Positions 10,376 to 20,865 of a stretch of DNA of 64,000 nucleotides are shown here, in pieces. Positions within the stretch are counted from its first letter, which is position 1; every line of letters begins with the position of its first letter. This DNA is from Megaustenia siamemsis (lineage: Eukaryota > Mollusca > Gastropoda > Stylommatophora > Ariophantidae), in contig JAVIAB010000051.1 of assembly GCA_032433765.1 (NCBI GenBank), positions 51,300,030-51,364,029 on the forward strand. Direction: 5' to 3'. Both the position numbers and the translations under genes were made by a program. Below the pieces are notes generated by a model that ran no database searches, had not been told where the DNA came from, and worked only from the letters and a program-made list of their open reading frames with translations.

Positions 10376-12185
10376 TCCTTACTTCTACCTTTCCTTGTTC
10401 TAAGCACGTACTTTTACAACGGGGTTGCCTTGAGCGTTTTCATCGCCAGCACATATTAACTGAAGACCTGATTACCTGTATAGTACATAATAATAAGGAT
10501 GGTCTAAAGCAACACATTGACAGTGTGGGTCGACATGGAGAAAGCTTTTGATAGGGTTTGGAGAGAAGGATTAAAGAAAAAGCTTCTCAGACTTGGTATC
10601 TGAGGCCGTTTATTAAACTGGATATCTCAACACCTACAAGACAGAACGGCCAGAGTACAAGGTAAACTTTCCAGTACAAGGTAAACTTTCCAGTACAAGG
10701 TAAACTTTCCAGTACACGGAACACTAAGAAACCCATGTTTGAACAAGGTGTCCCACAAGTTCGAGTACAGCCTCAACGCTTTTTTTAATCTTCATAAATG
10801 ACATCGTAGAGAACATTCAACCCTTAATACACGCTGCAATGTACGCAGATGATCTGACGATATGGGCGATAAGAATCTATGCCATAGGTCGGCTCCATAA
10901 TGCAAGATGCCTTAGACAAAAGTGAAAGATGGTCTAACACCTTGGCTGCTACCCATACATTTAAAAAAACTACATAAACAATTTTCAGTCGATCAAAAAA
11001 CACACTTTCTGCAAATTTGAAGATAAAAGACCACACACATCCTAGTGATAAAAACCCAACATATCTTGCCGTCACCTTGGATCGCAGAATGATATGGATA
11101 AATCAGATAGACAACGGAAACAAAACAGTCAGAAAACTAAGAGATCTGAAGAAATTAGCAGGATCGGACTGGGGAGCTGACAACAATATCTTGAAACGAT
11201 TATACACAGGAAGTGTATAACAAGTCTTAGAGTATAGAGTCACAGCCTGGGCTACGGCTTCCAAATCACAGCTTAGCAAAATTAACAGAACACAAAACCA
11301 GGCTGGCCGTATCATCACTGGTGAAATGAAATCTACGTATATAGAAACTATAGAAACAGTAACAGGCGTACATCTTTTGGAAGACAGACGGAAAAATAAG
11401 TAATGCAACAAGCGGAGAAATACAAAAGGCCCCCTAACCGCCCCTTGCACAAAAGAATAACCAGCTTCGGAAAAGGAAGACTAAAGAGGAGCAAATTCAC
11501 GGCAATCTCCAAAGAATTGACAACTAGCGATCCAGTACTGTCCCAAACAATGCCAAAACCCATATACCCATCCTCTATGACTCCCTAGGGGAAATATAAA
11601 ATACCAGAATTTAAGGAAGACAAAATAGGAATCATGAAAATAGGCATCCAAACAGACACAGAGAGAAAGCACATAGCAGAAAAAACATAAACGACAACTA
11701 CCTACATGACTCCTGGTCTTACATATACATTCGGATGGCTCCACTACAAATGCCACCAGAAATGGAGGAGGTGTGTTCTTGAGGTTGAATAACCAGGAAG
11801 AGATTACCAAATCAATAGCTATTGGGAAATTATCATAAAGCAGAAACTGAGGCCCTGCTGCAGAACTGGCTATCCAGCACAAAAATAACATTTACAAGAA
11901 ATTGGTGATACTGACTGATGCACTGTCAGTCCTAACAACTCTTTAAAAAACCCAGGAACATATGACCTTAGATCAACCCTAGACCAATTGTGCAATAACT
12001 TCCAGAGAGTGGTCATCCAGTGGATACCATCGCACTGTAATATACAAGTAAACGAATACACAGACAAACTAGCTAAGAAGTAGGGATATTACCATTAGAG
12101 AACCATCCAGTCAGCTGCGATGAAGCTACATCCATCATCAAAGGTCAGAATCTTGAGAAATGGAAACAAAAACACTATCAGGAGG
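10376..12185 (+). pseudogene. RNase H-bearing (jockey/I-like) LINE 'A', decayed
   Basis: Pieces of one pol protein occur in order across several frames: a TED motif (LTEDLITC), motif A (VDMEKAFDRVW at about 10530-10560), GVPQ, the catalytic YADD at 10842-10853, PTYLAVTLDRRM and WGADNNILKRLYTG in 11017-11220, then NRTQNQAGRIITG and PLHKRITSFGKGRLKRS. RNase H remnants follow (GSTTNATRNGGG near 11740, LTDALSVL near 11910, VIQWIPSHCN near 12010). Stops and frameshifts are numerous. A 19-bp segment is triplicated at 10654-10715. Its 3' part is split by another LINE (12198-12969) and resumes at 12982. Confidence 0.85.
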
Positions 12186-12197
12186 AATTAAGCCATC
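12186..12197. repeat. Left target-site duplication of nested LINE 'B'
   Basis: AATTAAGCCATC occurs at 12186-12197 and again at 12970-12981, immediately outside the inserted LINE. Confidence 0.9.
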
Positions 12198-12969
12198 AAG
12201 GGGACTTTCTCATGTATTGTCACACTCGACAGGAAAGTAGGGAACAGAACCCGGTCGTGGTTAATGCTGAGGTCAAAGGTCTCATCTGCGATAATACCGA
12301 TGAGAAAGATGCAGTCATCTATACAGACGGATCTGTAAGACGACACGAAAGAAGTGCATGGGCATTTACAGAACGCTTGGCAGGCAGAATAGCCAAGTAA
12401 GACAGTGGTGCATACGTCATGACCACGAGTAGCATGACAATGGAGGTGATGGCACTGACCAAGGCATTCAAATGGTTAGAGTCACAAGACTACATCCATG
12501 CATGTATACTGAGTGATTCGATGAGTATGATAAAAAAAGTGGAGGCGGGCGTTGTACGCATGCAATGGGTAGAGTCGTTGCAGAAATCCAAAATACGTAA
12601 GGTCACCTTTGTCTATGTCCCTGGACATGCGGGAGTACGGGGAAATGAGAGAGCGTACAGGTTGGCTAGCTGCGCTGTCGTTGAGGACGGGCAACCGATG
12701 GATCGGGCGGACATCATAAATGCCCTTCGAGATGTAGGAAGAGCACAGGACTTCGACAAACCAGATCAACGTCACTTCTTCGGATGATGGAAATGGGAGT
12801 TAAGATGGGCACGGCCAGAAATGAGAAACTTGGTGGCCGTGTAAGAAGACTTATCAACCAACGTAGAACTGGAGTCGTCAGTCGCTGGACACTGAGGGAA
12901 TTGCTGAGGAGGGGATCTGAGCACCTATGGACATGTTCGGAGTGCAATGATGATGACCGCAAATAACTC
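12198..12969 (+). pseudogene. LINE 'B', 5'-truncated RNase H fragment nested in LINE 'A'
   Basis: Encodes the RNase H domain of the family at 32348-34136: AVIYTDGSVRRHERSAWAF, then MTTSSMTMEVMA, ILSDSMSM and VPGHAGVRGNERAYRLA. The catalytic set is D (TDGS), E (MTME), D (LSDS) and a last D in GNERAD. Here that last residue is Tyr (GNERAY), so the domain should be inactive even without the stop after RIAK (about 12400) and the frame change near 12784. The 3' part reads RRLINQRRTGVVSRWTLREL. It is flanked by a 12-bp TSD, so it is a genuine insertion into LINE 'A'. Confidence 0.92.
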
Positions 12970-12981
12970 AATTAAGCCATC

Positions 12982-13112
12982 GTACTTTGCATACGCAATG
13001 GCCACAACAGAATGAGAAACCACATGTTCACCAAACTCAAAATATGAACTACCAGACTAATGCATCTGTATCCTGGGCATATATGACCCTTTTCCTATCG
13101 TCAGGCGGTTAG
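12982..13112 (+). pseudogene. LINE 'A', 3' remainder after the nested insertion
   Basis: Resumes with IRNGHNRMRNHMFTKLKI, the segment that normally follows RNase H in this LINE type (compare the usual LRTGHNRLR..MF.K family pattern), then a degenerate cysteine-knuckle region. It ends near the AT microsatellite. Confidence 0.75.
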
Positions 13113-13126
13113 TTGAGGCTATTGTG

Positions 13127-13130
<4 letters not shown>

Positions 13131-13215
<85 letters not shown>
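13131..13215. repeat. AT microsatellite plus T-run
   Basis: (AT)n from about 13131 to 13190, then about 23 Ts to 13215. A shorter AT tract follows at 13238-13252. Confidence 0.95.
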
Positions 13216-13252
13216 GAGGTGTTGGTAGTTAATATATAATATATATATATAT

Positions 13253-14213
13253 TAATTATTTGCAAATAAACTTGTTCATTCTAGTAAAGTCCCCGATTTT
13301 TATGTAGACCAATATATTAGTAGAATTACCATCACTGTCACTGCCTTGATCTCAAATCTGTAGTCTTCGAGAAGTAAAAATGATATTTAAAAAGTGTTTC
13401 TTTTGATAAAATTCGGTTGCAATAATTGACATAAACTGATATATGAGGTTAGTTCCAAAGTGATATATTTTTTAGCTTGTAATTTAGTGGTGTAGCTTGA
13501 TGCAATAAAAACTCTTACAAGAATATTCTCATCAGATTAAAATGCGCAGTAACTATCACATTATAATTCGTCTACGTTAATGTATCTCATTTTGAGCAAG
13601 ACTGCACCTGTTACTTTAATTTGTTTCGTTGTTTATTTAAAGTGTTCCAGAATCGTAATACCAATATTTGAGTTCCCCCTGATATGATTGCTATTTATTT
13701 TTGTTTCCCAAGGCTCTAGCTGAAATTATGTAGGAATATGTCTGTGTAAGCGTCTTTAATGTTTTCTTCTAGTCATACTGGCGAATGCCTCAGAATATCT
13801 ATCTATTGTCCTTTCGAGCCGAAGACGGCACATAGGACAGAACCACAATCTCAAAAACAGAAACCTTACGTGCCAAAATGGCACATATTGCGGAGATCAC
13901 TGCTTCTAAAATCTATGGCTCTGTTTCCATAACAACACTTTTTACAATGACAGCTTGTCAAGCCATCGATCAATCTCCTTAGTCGCCTCTTACGACATGC
14001 CTGGAAGGTCACAGTGTCACTATTCTTTACTTCCCTCATAATGAAGCCCCGGTAACACACGGGATGTGTGTTACTCAGAAATATACTTATTATTAAATGG
14101 AATGAATTCAAGACTAATGTTGAAATAAGAGAAATTCATTTACCACCATTTATCTTATCTTGTCTACTATAAAGAATGAGAAAATTCTCAGAGGTCAACA
14201 CGAAAAGGGGACT
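13253..14213. other. No gene; possible LINE 5'-UTR-like motif
   Basis: Mostly unique AT-rich DNA. At about 13945-14015 the minus strand reads GCATGTCGTAAGAGGCGACT, a motif I associate with dispersed LINE-related repeats of invertebrates. The assignment is weak. Confidence 0.35.
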
Positions 14214-14462
14214 CATAAAAACATCAGAAAGAAACAATCAACATTTTGATTCCTCATGAGAAGAGGAAAGTTGGAATACTTGGTTACAACTGGCAAAATA
14301 AGAGGAAAGAGAGATCGCGGGCGACAAAGAGAGAAAATACAGGATAGCTTGGTGTCATGGCATGGAAAACAGTAAACAACAGAACTGATACGATGCACTG
14401 TGGATAAAAAATTGTTAACGGACATGATCGCCTACGTCAACCAGTATGGCACATGATGATGA
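14214..14462 (+). pseudogene. RTE 3' end
   Basis: Closely matches the last 240 bp of the RTE at 15614-18456: the LMRRGKLEYLVTTGKIRGKR block, arginine-rich RDRGRQREK, then DKKL..DMIAYVNQYGT and a stop followed by GATGATGATGA. Truncated at its 5' side with frame changes. The TGA-repeat tail marks the true RTE 3' end. Confidence 0.88.
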
Positions 14463-14805
14463 TGACTATTAAGAAAAGAAGATGGACACATGTCGGGTTT
14501 GTATTTAGAAGAAACGAGCAGAGAATTACTAAGCGGCTCTCAAATGGGAAACATCAGGTCAGAAGAAAAGGGGACGACCTTGATAAACACTGAAAATGAC
14601 TCTAAAAAGATAGACAAGGTTACCAGGCATAGAATCACACTCTACCAACGAACACCTCGCCCAGAAAAGAGACAATTGGAGACAACGAGCCCTCGATGTC
14701 GTGTTACGGCACTGGCAAGATCAAGAATCAAGAATCATACTGACGAAGGTATGTGACATTAGTATAGTGTTATGTACTGCTTTTTTGGTAGAGATGCTTC
14801 ATATA

Positions 14806-14808
<3 letters not shown>
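14463..14808. other. Unassigned
   Basis: An 88-codon ORF at 14490-14756 has no recognisable domain. Nothing else seen. Confidence 0.35.
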
Positions 14809-14853
<45 letters not shown>

Positions 14854-14880
14854 TACACACTATATATATATATATATATA
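14809..14880. repeat. AT microsatellite
   Basis: Two (AT/TA)n tracts interrupted by AATATACACACT. They abut an RTE 3' end. Confidence 0.95.
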
Positions 14881-15095
14881 TCATCACCATGTGCATACCA
14901 GTTGTCGTAGGCGATCATGTTCTTCCACAATCTTCTATCCACCGTGCATCGCATCACTTCTGTTGCGGACTATTTTCCATGCCATGACACCAACCTATCT
15001 AGTATTTTCTCTCTTTTGTCATCCGCGATGTGCCCAAGTATTTGACGCGTTGCACATGTTTCAGATTTGTCCTGGTCCGAGTTCTAGCCGTGGTG
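14881..15095 (-). pseudogene. RTE 3' end with internal deletion
   Basis: On the minus strand TNLKHVQRVKYLGTSRMTK joins, with most of the C-terminal region deleted, to sequence matching the RTE tail (…GTCATGGCATGGAAAA…, CGATGCAC, AGAAGATTGTGG, ATGATCGCCTACG) and ends in ATGATGATA at 14879. KYLGT is the conserved RTE/LINE block seen at 17860. Dead fragment. Confidence 0.8.
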
Positions 15096-15189
15096 TATAC
15101 AATGCTGATCTTGAACATCGCGCTGTCTGTTGTCACAGCGAGTTGGCAGATTGTTAGAATTGTAACCACGGTTTTGAAATAATTGTTTG

Positions 15190-15613
15190 TGCACATTTCG
15201 TTAACCACCGCTGTAGATCAAGTCTTTATTCTGCTGGCTTTGTTTGCGACATTGGAAGCTAATGACCTAACTGCCTAACTTGTGTAGACGGTTGGTTTGG
15301 GGCAAATTGTGCGTTGCAGTGTCACTGCTAAAATCGCTCAGTTTGTGACAGGGCTACAGGGACATGCACAAACGGTGACAGTTGTCGGCGAGAGCGTTTC
15401 GGACCCCAGTGTCAGTACTTTGATCTAGTTTGCAAATACGCCTAGGGATCTGGACCTACAGATCCGGACAGTTTCATGGTCTAATCAACATGTTACGGAT
15501 TGAAGGACGATAGTTGCAAATATCTGCTCCATCTACATTGGCGGGGGTCGGAATGTAGCTCTCAAACAGAACGCAAACCAGACCGACACATTTAATGCTT
15601 CATATCCAGTGGA
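15190..15613 (+). pseudogene. EGF/galactose-binding receptor-like pseudogene, left arm, 5' part
   Basis: Homologous to the minus-strand copy at 54000-55650, starting at the point that looks like that copy's exon 2. It keeps a decayed EGF-like module (DGWFGANCALQCHC pattern) and the QYFDLV junction, then a TAG at the position where the other copy has TAA. Much of the first half of the galactose-binding domain is deleted (around 15465-15495). It resumes at LRIEG and IYIGG, then is cut by an RTE insertion at 15614. It continues at 18457. A pseudogene on several counts. Confidence 0.85.
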
Positions 15614-15689
15614 CCACCTCGTCCGGTAGGGAGCGTCATGTGCTACAGGTGGCACCCGATCGTCATCAAGCAACTGTATGCAAGATCAA

Positions 15690-16440
15690 AAATAAAGAGA
15701 CACTAGCAATAGGAACCTGGAACATTAGATCAGCACCAGGTTGGAAAACTAGAAAACATCAGTCAAGAAATGAAGAGAATGAAATTGAACATCTTGGGAC
15801 TATGTGAAATGAGATGGACAGGGGCAGGATTATTACAACGCGACAGTGGAAATGTAATTTACTCTGGGGGAACCACACACGAAAGAGGAGTAGGCATCAT
15901 GTTAGATAGAGAAAGAAGCAAAACAGTGAAAGGATTTTGGCCAGTATCAGACAGAATTCTGCTAGTAAAATTGAGAGGCAGACCAATGGATATCAACATA
16001 TTTCAAGTTTATGCACCAACAAGTAATAGCGAAGAAGAAGACATTGACACTTTTTACGAGGAGCTAGAGGCAGCCATGGAACAGTGTAAATCCCATGAAA
16101 TAACTGTTGTATTAGGGGATTTCAATGCAAAGGTAGGAACAGCTAAGTGCAAAATGTGACTGGGGGGCATGGCCTTGGCGAGACGAATGACAGAGGGGAT
16201 AGATTGATAGATTGGGCAAAGACGCATGAAATGATTATAGGTAACACCTGGTCAAACAACACCCTAGGCGACTATGGACATGGCAAAGCCCAGACAAAAA
16301 AAAAGTACACAATCAAATTGATTTTATACTGGTACAGAGAAGATTTAGGAATGGGCTAATGTCTGTTAAAATAAGGCCAGGAGCAGATTGTAATATTGAC
16401 TATGTACCAGTAGTTGGAAAGATAAGAATAAAACTGCGGA
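15690..16440 (+). pseudogene. RTE apurinic-like endonuclease domain
   Basis: Reads LAIGTWNIRSAPG, then (shifted frame) LNILGLCEMRWTGAG, GGTTHERGVGIMLD, VYAPTSNSEEEDIDTFY and VVLGDFNAKVGTAK, the ordered motifs of the EEP-type endonuclease that nicks target DNA for priming (family knowledge). Frameshifts lie near 15743, 16145 and 16300. The last block reads CNIDYVPV. The family normally has an SDH triad there, so the catalytic His seems lost. The domain would be inactive. Confidence 0.88.
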
Positions 16441-18435
16441 AGGCACAGAAATCACCAAGAAATATAAAATTAGAACTAGATATGCTAAGAGTAGATAAAC
16501 AGATGAGTGATAAGTACAGCATGATAGTACAAAATAGATATAATGCTATTGAGAAAATACAGGAAATCCAGGAGCAGTGGGAAATGCTCAAACAATCGAT
16601 TCAGCAAACATCAAAAGAAGTAATACCAGTGACTAAAAGAGTCAACAAAAAGAAATGGATGACACAAGAAATATTACAACTAATGGACAAAAGAAGAAAA
16701 CATAAGAAAGAAGAACGAGCATACAAAATATTGCACAAAGAGATCCAAAACAAGTGCATAGAAGCAAAGGAAGGATGGTTAAAACAGAAATGTGAAGAAA
16801 TGGAAAAACAACAAAAGAAAGACCAAAATATATGCACAATCAGTTAAATGAATTAACAGGAAGAAAAGAAGTCAAAGTTTCAGGATGTGTGAAATCAAAG
16901 GAAGGAAATATAATAATGGGACAGGAAAAGACAATGGAAAGATGGACAGAATATATCAGTCAAGTCTATGATGATGAAAGACCAGAATTAAACAATTCAA
17001 ATGAAGACACAGGACCACCAATAATGCAGAGTGAAGTGGAGGACGCAAACAACACATGAAAAGAGGCAAAGCTCCAGGTCCTGACAATATAACAATCGAA
17101 GAGATAAATGCATTAGGAGAGTTGGGAGTACAAGTCATAACAAAATTACTCAATGACATATATAACACTGGACACATACCCAAGGATCTACTAAAATCTA
17201 TCTTTGTAGCCATACCGAAGAAGTCAGGCGCCACTGATTGTGAAGACCATCGCACTATTAGTCTCATGAGCCATATGACTAAAATATTACTAAGAATAAT
17301 CATGAGACATGTAAGGAACAAAATAAAACCAGAAATAAGTGAGGAACAATGTGGATTTGTGGAAGGAAAGGGCACCAATAACGCAATATACATCTTAAGG
17401 GCATTGATAGAAAGATCTATAGAGGTAAAGAAAGATCTATATATGTGCTTTATAGACTACACGAAAGCATTTGACAAAGTAAAGCATGTGGAAATAATCA
17501 ATATGCTGGAGAAATTAAACATTGATGGCAAGGATCTGCGAATTATAAAAAATATGTTCTGGTAACAAACAGCAGCTATACGAATTAAGAGATACTATTG
17601 AGATCAATAGTAGACAAAAAAGGAATTGAAGTCAACGGTCACAACATAAATAATTTGCGATATGCGGATGACACAGTCTTAATAGCAGAGACAGAGAACG
17701 AACTACAAGAAATGATAGACATAATAGTAGAAGAAAGAAACAAGAAAGGTCTCAGTCTGAATAGTAAGAAAACAGAAGTAATGGTTATATCGAAGAAACA
17801 ATCAACACCATCATGCAGCATAAAAATAAACGAGACAAATCTAAAACAAGTGCAACGTTTCAAATACTTGGGCACAATAATTACATCAGATGGGAGATGC
17901 ACCACAGAAATAAAAAGCAGAATAGCTCAGGCCAAAATAGCATTTAAGAAAATGAAAAATATCTTATGCAACAAATCTATGTCAATAAAAATGAGAAAGA
18001 GAGTTCATCAGTGCTATATAGAACCTATTCTGACCTATGGAAGCGAATCATGGACAGTAGACAAACAAATGAAAAGACGGTTAGAGGCCACAGAGATGGG
18101 ATTTCTCAGAAGAATGTTGAAAGTTCCCTGGACAGATAAAAAGACCAATGAGGAAGTTCTCAAAGTGGCCAACACAAAAAGGGAGCTCTTAAAAAACATC
18201 TTAAAGAAGCAATCAACATTTTTTTGGGCACATAATGAGAAGAGGGAAGTTGGAATACTTGGTTACAACTGGCAAAATAAAAGGAAAGAGAGATCGCGGA
18301 CGACAAAGAGAGAAAATACTGGATAGCTTGATGTCATGGCATGGAAAACAGTCAACAACAGAACTGATACGATGCACTGTAGATAGAAGATTGTGGAGGG
18401 ACATGATCGCCTACGCCAACCGGCAGGGTACATGA
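16441..18435 (+). pseudogene. RTE reverse transcriptase and C-terminal region
   Basis: After a lysine-rich linker (16441-16850) come KAPGPDNITIEEI (17070), IPKKSGATDCEDHRTISL, EEQCGFVEGKGTNNAIYIL, motif A CFIDYTKAFDKVKH (about 17445), the catalytic YADD at 17661-17672 and RFKYLGTIITSDGR. Then FLRRMLKVPWTDKK and the tail RDRGRQREK…LWRDMIAYANRQG. Compared with the fragment at 20341-20865, the segment with the GVR…SPDLF motif is absent: sequence jumps from …RIIKNMFW to MRSIVDKKG. The enzyme could not fold normally. Confidence 0.9.
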
Positions 18436-18456
18436 TGATGATGATGATGATGATCG

Positions 18457-19316
18457 AGTGGACGGATGTGGACCAGAGGTCGCAGTTAATGGCAAAACAA
18501 AGACCAATCTTTATGACAATGACTGCACACACACAAAATTGAGAGGTGGAACCAATTCTATTTACTGGTGTCTGAACTTTGACACGTCCCAGAAGACTCA
18601 CACCATTCGAATTTATCATTGAGCTAGCACTATGATTTGGGTAAAGAATGATACTCCAAAGGCTTTCTCTGACAGTGGCGTTGTAGTGTTCCAGTATAAT
18701 GATATATCATACCCAAATATTTCTGTGAACACTATTGTAGTCACCATACAAGCGACAATGGCACACAGTAAGTTTGAATTCTCACCGACCTTTTCGCAGG
18801 ACGAGAGTGCACTGACGGTGTGTGAGGTGCAAACATTTACAGTCACCTATTGTCTGGACGGGCATTCTTGGTCGTTTTGTACAGTGTGTGGTGGGAGTAG
18901 CAAAGGCTGCTAGTCATCATCGGTACGTGTCACGGCAACTGTTCACATGGGATCTATGGACACGACTGCTCCGGGTCTTGTCTTAGTGTCAGTTCTTTAT
19001 GTGAGGAAAATCCGGAAATGCCAACATTGCAAACATCCTGGCTATACCTGCGATGACACTTGTCCTGATGGTAATTTTGGGCTACAGTGCGAACAGACGT
19101 GTTCTGATGGCTGTGACATCATATGTGACACAGAAAGAGCAGACTGTACGCGCAAGGAAGCGTACTACGGGCCAGACTGCACTCTCAAATGTCCTGACCA
19201 CTGTTTCAACGACACCTGTGAACAGTCAACCGGGATCTGTTCATGCAAGGGAACGTTCTACGGGTCAGACTGCACTCTCAAATCTCCGTACAACTGTTTG
19301 GACGATATCTGTTAAC
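18457..19316 (+). pseudogene. EGF/galactose-binding receptor-like pseudogene, left arm, 3' part
   Basis: Continues the interrupted copy. The second half of the galactose-binding domain reads NGKTKTNLYDNDCTHT, VFQYNDISYPNISVNTIVV and ends LTVCEVQTF, the usual end of fucolectin/F5-8C-type domains. EGF-like modules follow (TCPDGNFGLQCEQTCSDGCD, YYGPDCTLKCPDHCFNDTC, GTFYGSDCTLKSPYNC) to a stop after DDIC. Reading frame breaks at SSKGC (about 18910). In molluscs this order is found in large families of secreted or membrane receptors, including receptor phosphatases. No transmembrane or catalytic part is visible here. Confidence 0.85.
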
Positions 19317-19497
19317 AGTTCATGGGGGCCGGCGTCTCGTATGTCGATGATTCCCGCGTTAGAAGAGTCTGCCGACTACAACAAACCCAAGTATATGGAT
19401 ACCTTAATGTGTACTGGATATTTTCTTTCTGTGCTGGACATGGTTCATTTCATGGTGTGTTTCATTGCTAGCAAAGGCTCATATCTTGGAGTGTCCG
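19317..19497 (+). other. Pseudogene 3' flank
   Basis: Sequence shared in inverted form with 53960-54080, linking the pseudogene to the satellite that follows. No coding motif. Confidence 0.6.
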
Positions 19498-19983
19498 TGT
19501 TAATCATGTCTCATATCTTTAAGTGTGTATGTGTTTAGTCATATCTCATATCTTAGTGTGTATCTGTGTTAGTCATGTGTCATATCTTTGTGTGTGCATG
19601 TTTGGGCTAGTGATATCTCATATCTCTGTGTGTATGTTTATGTTAGTCATATCTCATATCTTTGTGTGTGCATGTCTGTGTATGTCACATCTCATATCCT
19701 TGTGTTTGCATGGCTATGCTAGTCACATCTGATATCATTGTGTGTGCATATCTATGTTGGTCATATCTCATATCTTTGTGTGCATGTCCATGTTAGACAT
19801 GTGTAATTTCTTTGTGGGTGCATGTCTATGTCAGTCATATCTCATATCTTTATGTGCATGTTTATGTTAGTCATGTGTCATATATCTTGATGTATATCTG
19901 TGTTAGTCATGCCTCGTATCGCTATGTGCATGTCTGTGTTTGTCACATCTCATATCTTTGTGTGTGCATGTCTGTGTTAGTCA
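19498..19983. repeat. ~40-bp satellite (left arm)
   Basis: Diverged tandem units of about 37-42 bp containing GTTAGTCATATCTCATATCT, TTGTGTGTGCATG and similar. The reverse-complement array follows the other pseudogene at 53366-53960. ORFs here (Ser/His/Tyr/Val/Cys-rich) are repeat artefacts. Confidence 0.9.
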
Positions 19984-20310
19984 CCTCTAGTGACTCGGGC
20001 AGATGGTGCTCGTAAACCTGGGAGGGCCGACCATCTAAGGGCAGAATCCCCCTACAGAAAATACAATCTGCTGCCTTGCAGGAAGATTGGGGCCAATCAA
20101 AGGCTAAGGAAAGCAAACCTGAATAAAATGTTGGCTGAAATCGGATGCACTGGGCCACTGGCGCAGAACACAGTGCCACGTTTTTAACGGGTGTTCAATC
20201 AGAGTGGATCTGGCAGACTCTAATTGTGATGTTCTGTTTGTAACACACCTAACCTGACAGCTGAGTTCATGTGAGGAGTTGGAATCCTACTCTGATTGGG
20301 TCCTGATCGC
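19984..20310. repeat. Inverted-duplication 3' flank, left arm
   Basis: Matches the reverse complement of 53043-53365 closely: GTGACTCGGGCAGATGGTGC, then TGGTCGGCC-like and GCAGATTGTATTTTCTG-like segments, then a block with AAATCGG.TGCACTGGGCCA that weakly recalls DR1. It ends at a GA-repeat, as the right arm does at its CT-repeat. Confidence 0.9.

Positions 20311-20338
<28 letters not shown>
20311..20338. repeat. (GA)n microsatellite
   Basis: About 14 GA dinucleotides at the end of the inverted duplication and immediately before the 6.7-kb direct duplication. Confidence 0.97.
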
Positions 20339-20340
<2 letters not shown>

Positions 20341-20342
<2 letters not shown>

Positions 20343-20865
20343 CTTGTTTATTTTTATGCTGCGTGATGGTGATGATTGTTTCTTCGATATGACCAGTATT
20401 TCTTTTTTATTACTATTCAGATTTAGTCATATCTTGTTGCTTTCTTTTACTATTATGTCTATCATTTCTTGTAGTTCGTTATCTGTCTTTGCTATTAAGA
20501 CGGTGTCATCTGCATATCGCAAATTGATTATGTTGTGACCGCTGACTTCAATTCCTGTTATATCTAATAGTGACCTCATAATATTTTCGCTGTAAAGTGG
20601 AAACAAATCCGGCGACATAATACAGTTTTTTCTGACTCCTTGTTTTATATATTGGAACTGTCCTGTTTTGTTTGCTAATTCTTATGGCTGCTGTTTGTTG
20701 CCAGTACATGTTCTTTTTATGATTCGCAGATCCTTGCCAGCAATGTTTACTTTCTCCAGCATATTGATTATTTCCACATGCTTTACTTTGTCAAATGCCT
20801 TTGTGTGGTCTATAAAGCACGGATCTTTCTTTACCTCTACAGCTCTTTCTATCAATATGTATATA
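20341..20865 (-). pseudogene. RTE reverse transcriptase fragment, copy 2
   Basis: Same fragment as 1-520. On the minus strand it runs from IERAVEVKKD through FIDHTKAFDKVKHVEIINML, MSPDLFPLYSENIMRSL and LRYADDTVLIA to about INKTN. It preserves the reverse-transcriptase block deleted from the element at 15614-18456, which helps to show that deletion. Frame changes occur near 20680. Confidence 0.87.

Larger units (their letters stand above)
15614..18456 (+). mobile_element. RTE-clade non-LTR retrotransposon, nearly full length but dead
   Basis: Inserted in the left-arm pseudogene. AGTGGA is duplicated on both sides (15608-15613 and 18457-18462), and the empty site can be read from the paralogue near 54930. 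Order: short 5' region, endonuclease, reverse transcriptase, C-terminal basic region, then a (TGA)n tail at 18432-18454, a typical RTE 3' end. The reading frame switches at least six times. A piece of the reverse transcriptase is missing near 17570-17600. At 2.84 kb it is a little short of the usual ~3.2 kb for RTE elements. Confidence 0.93.
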
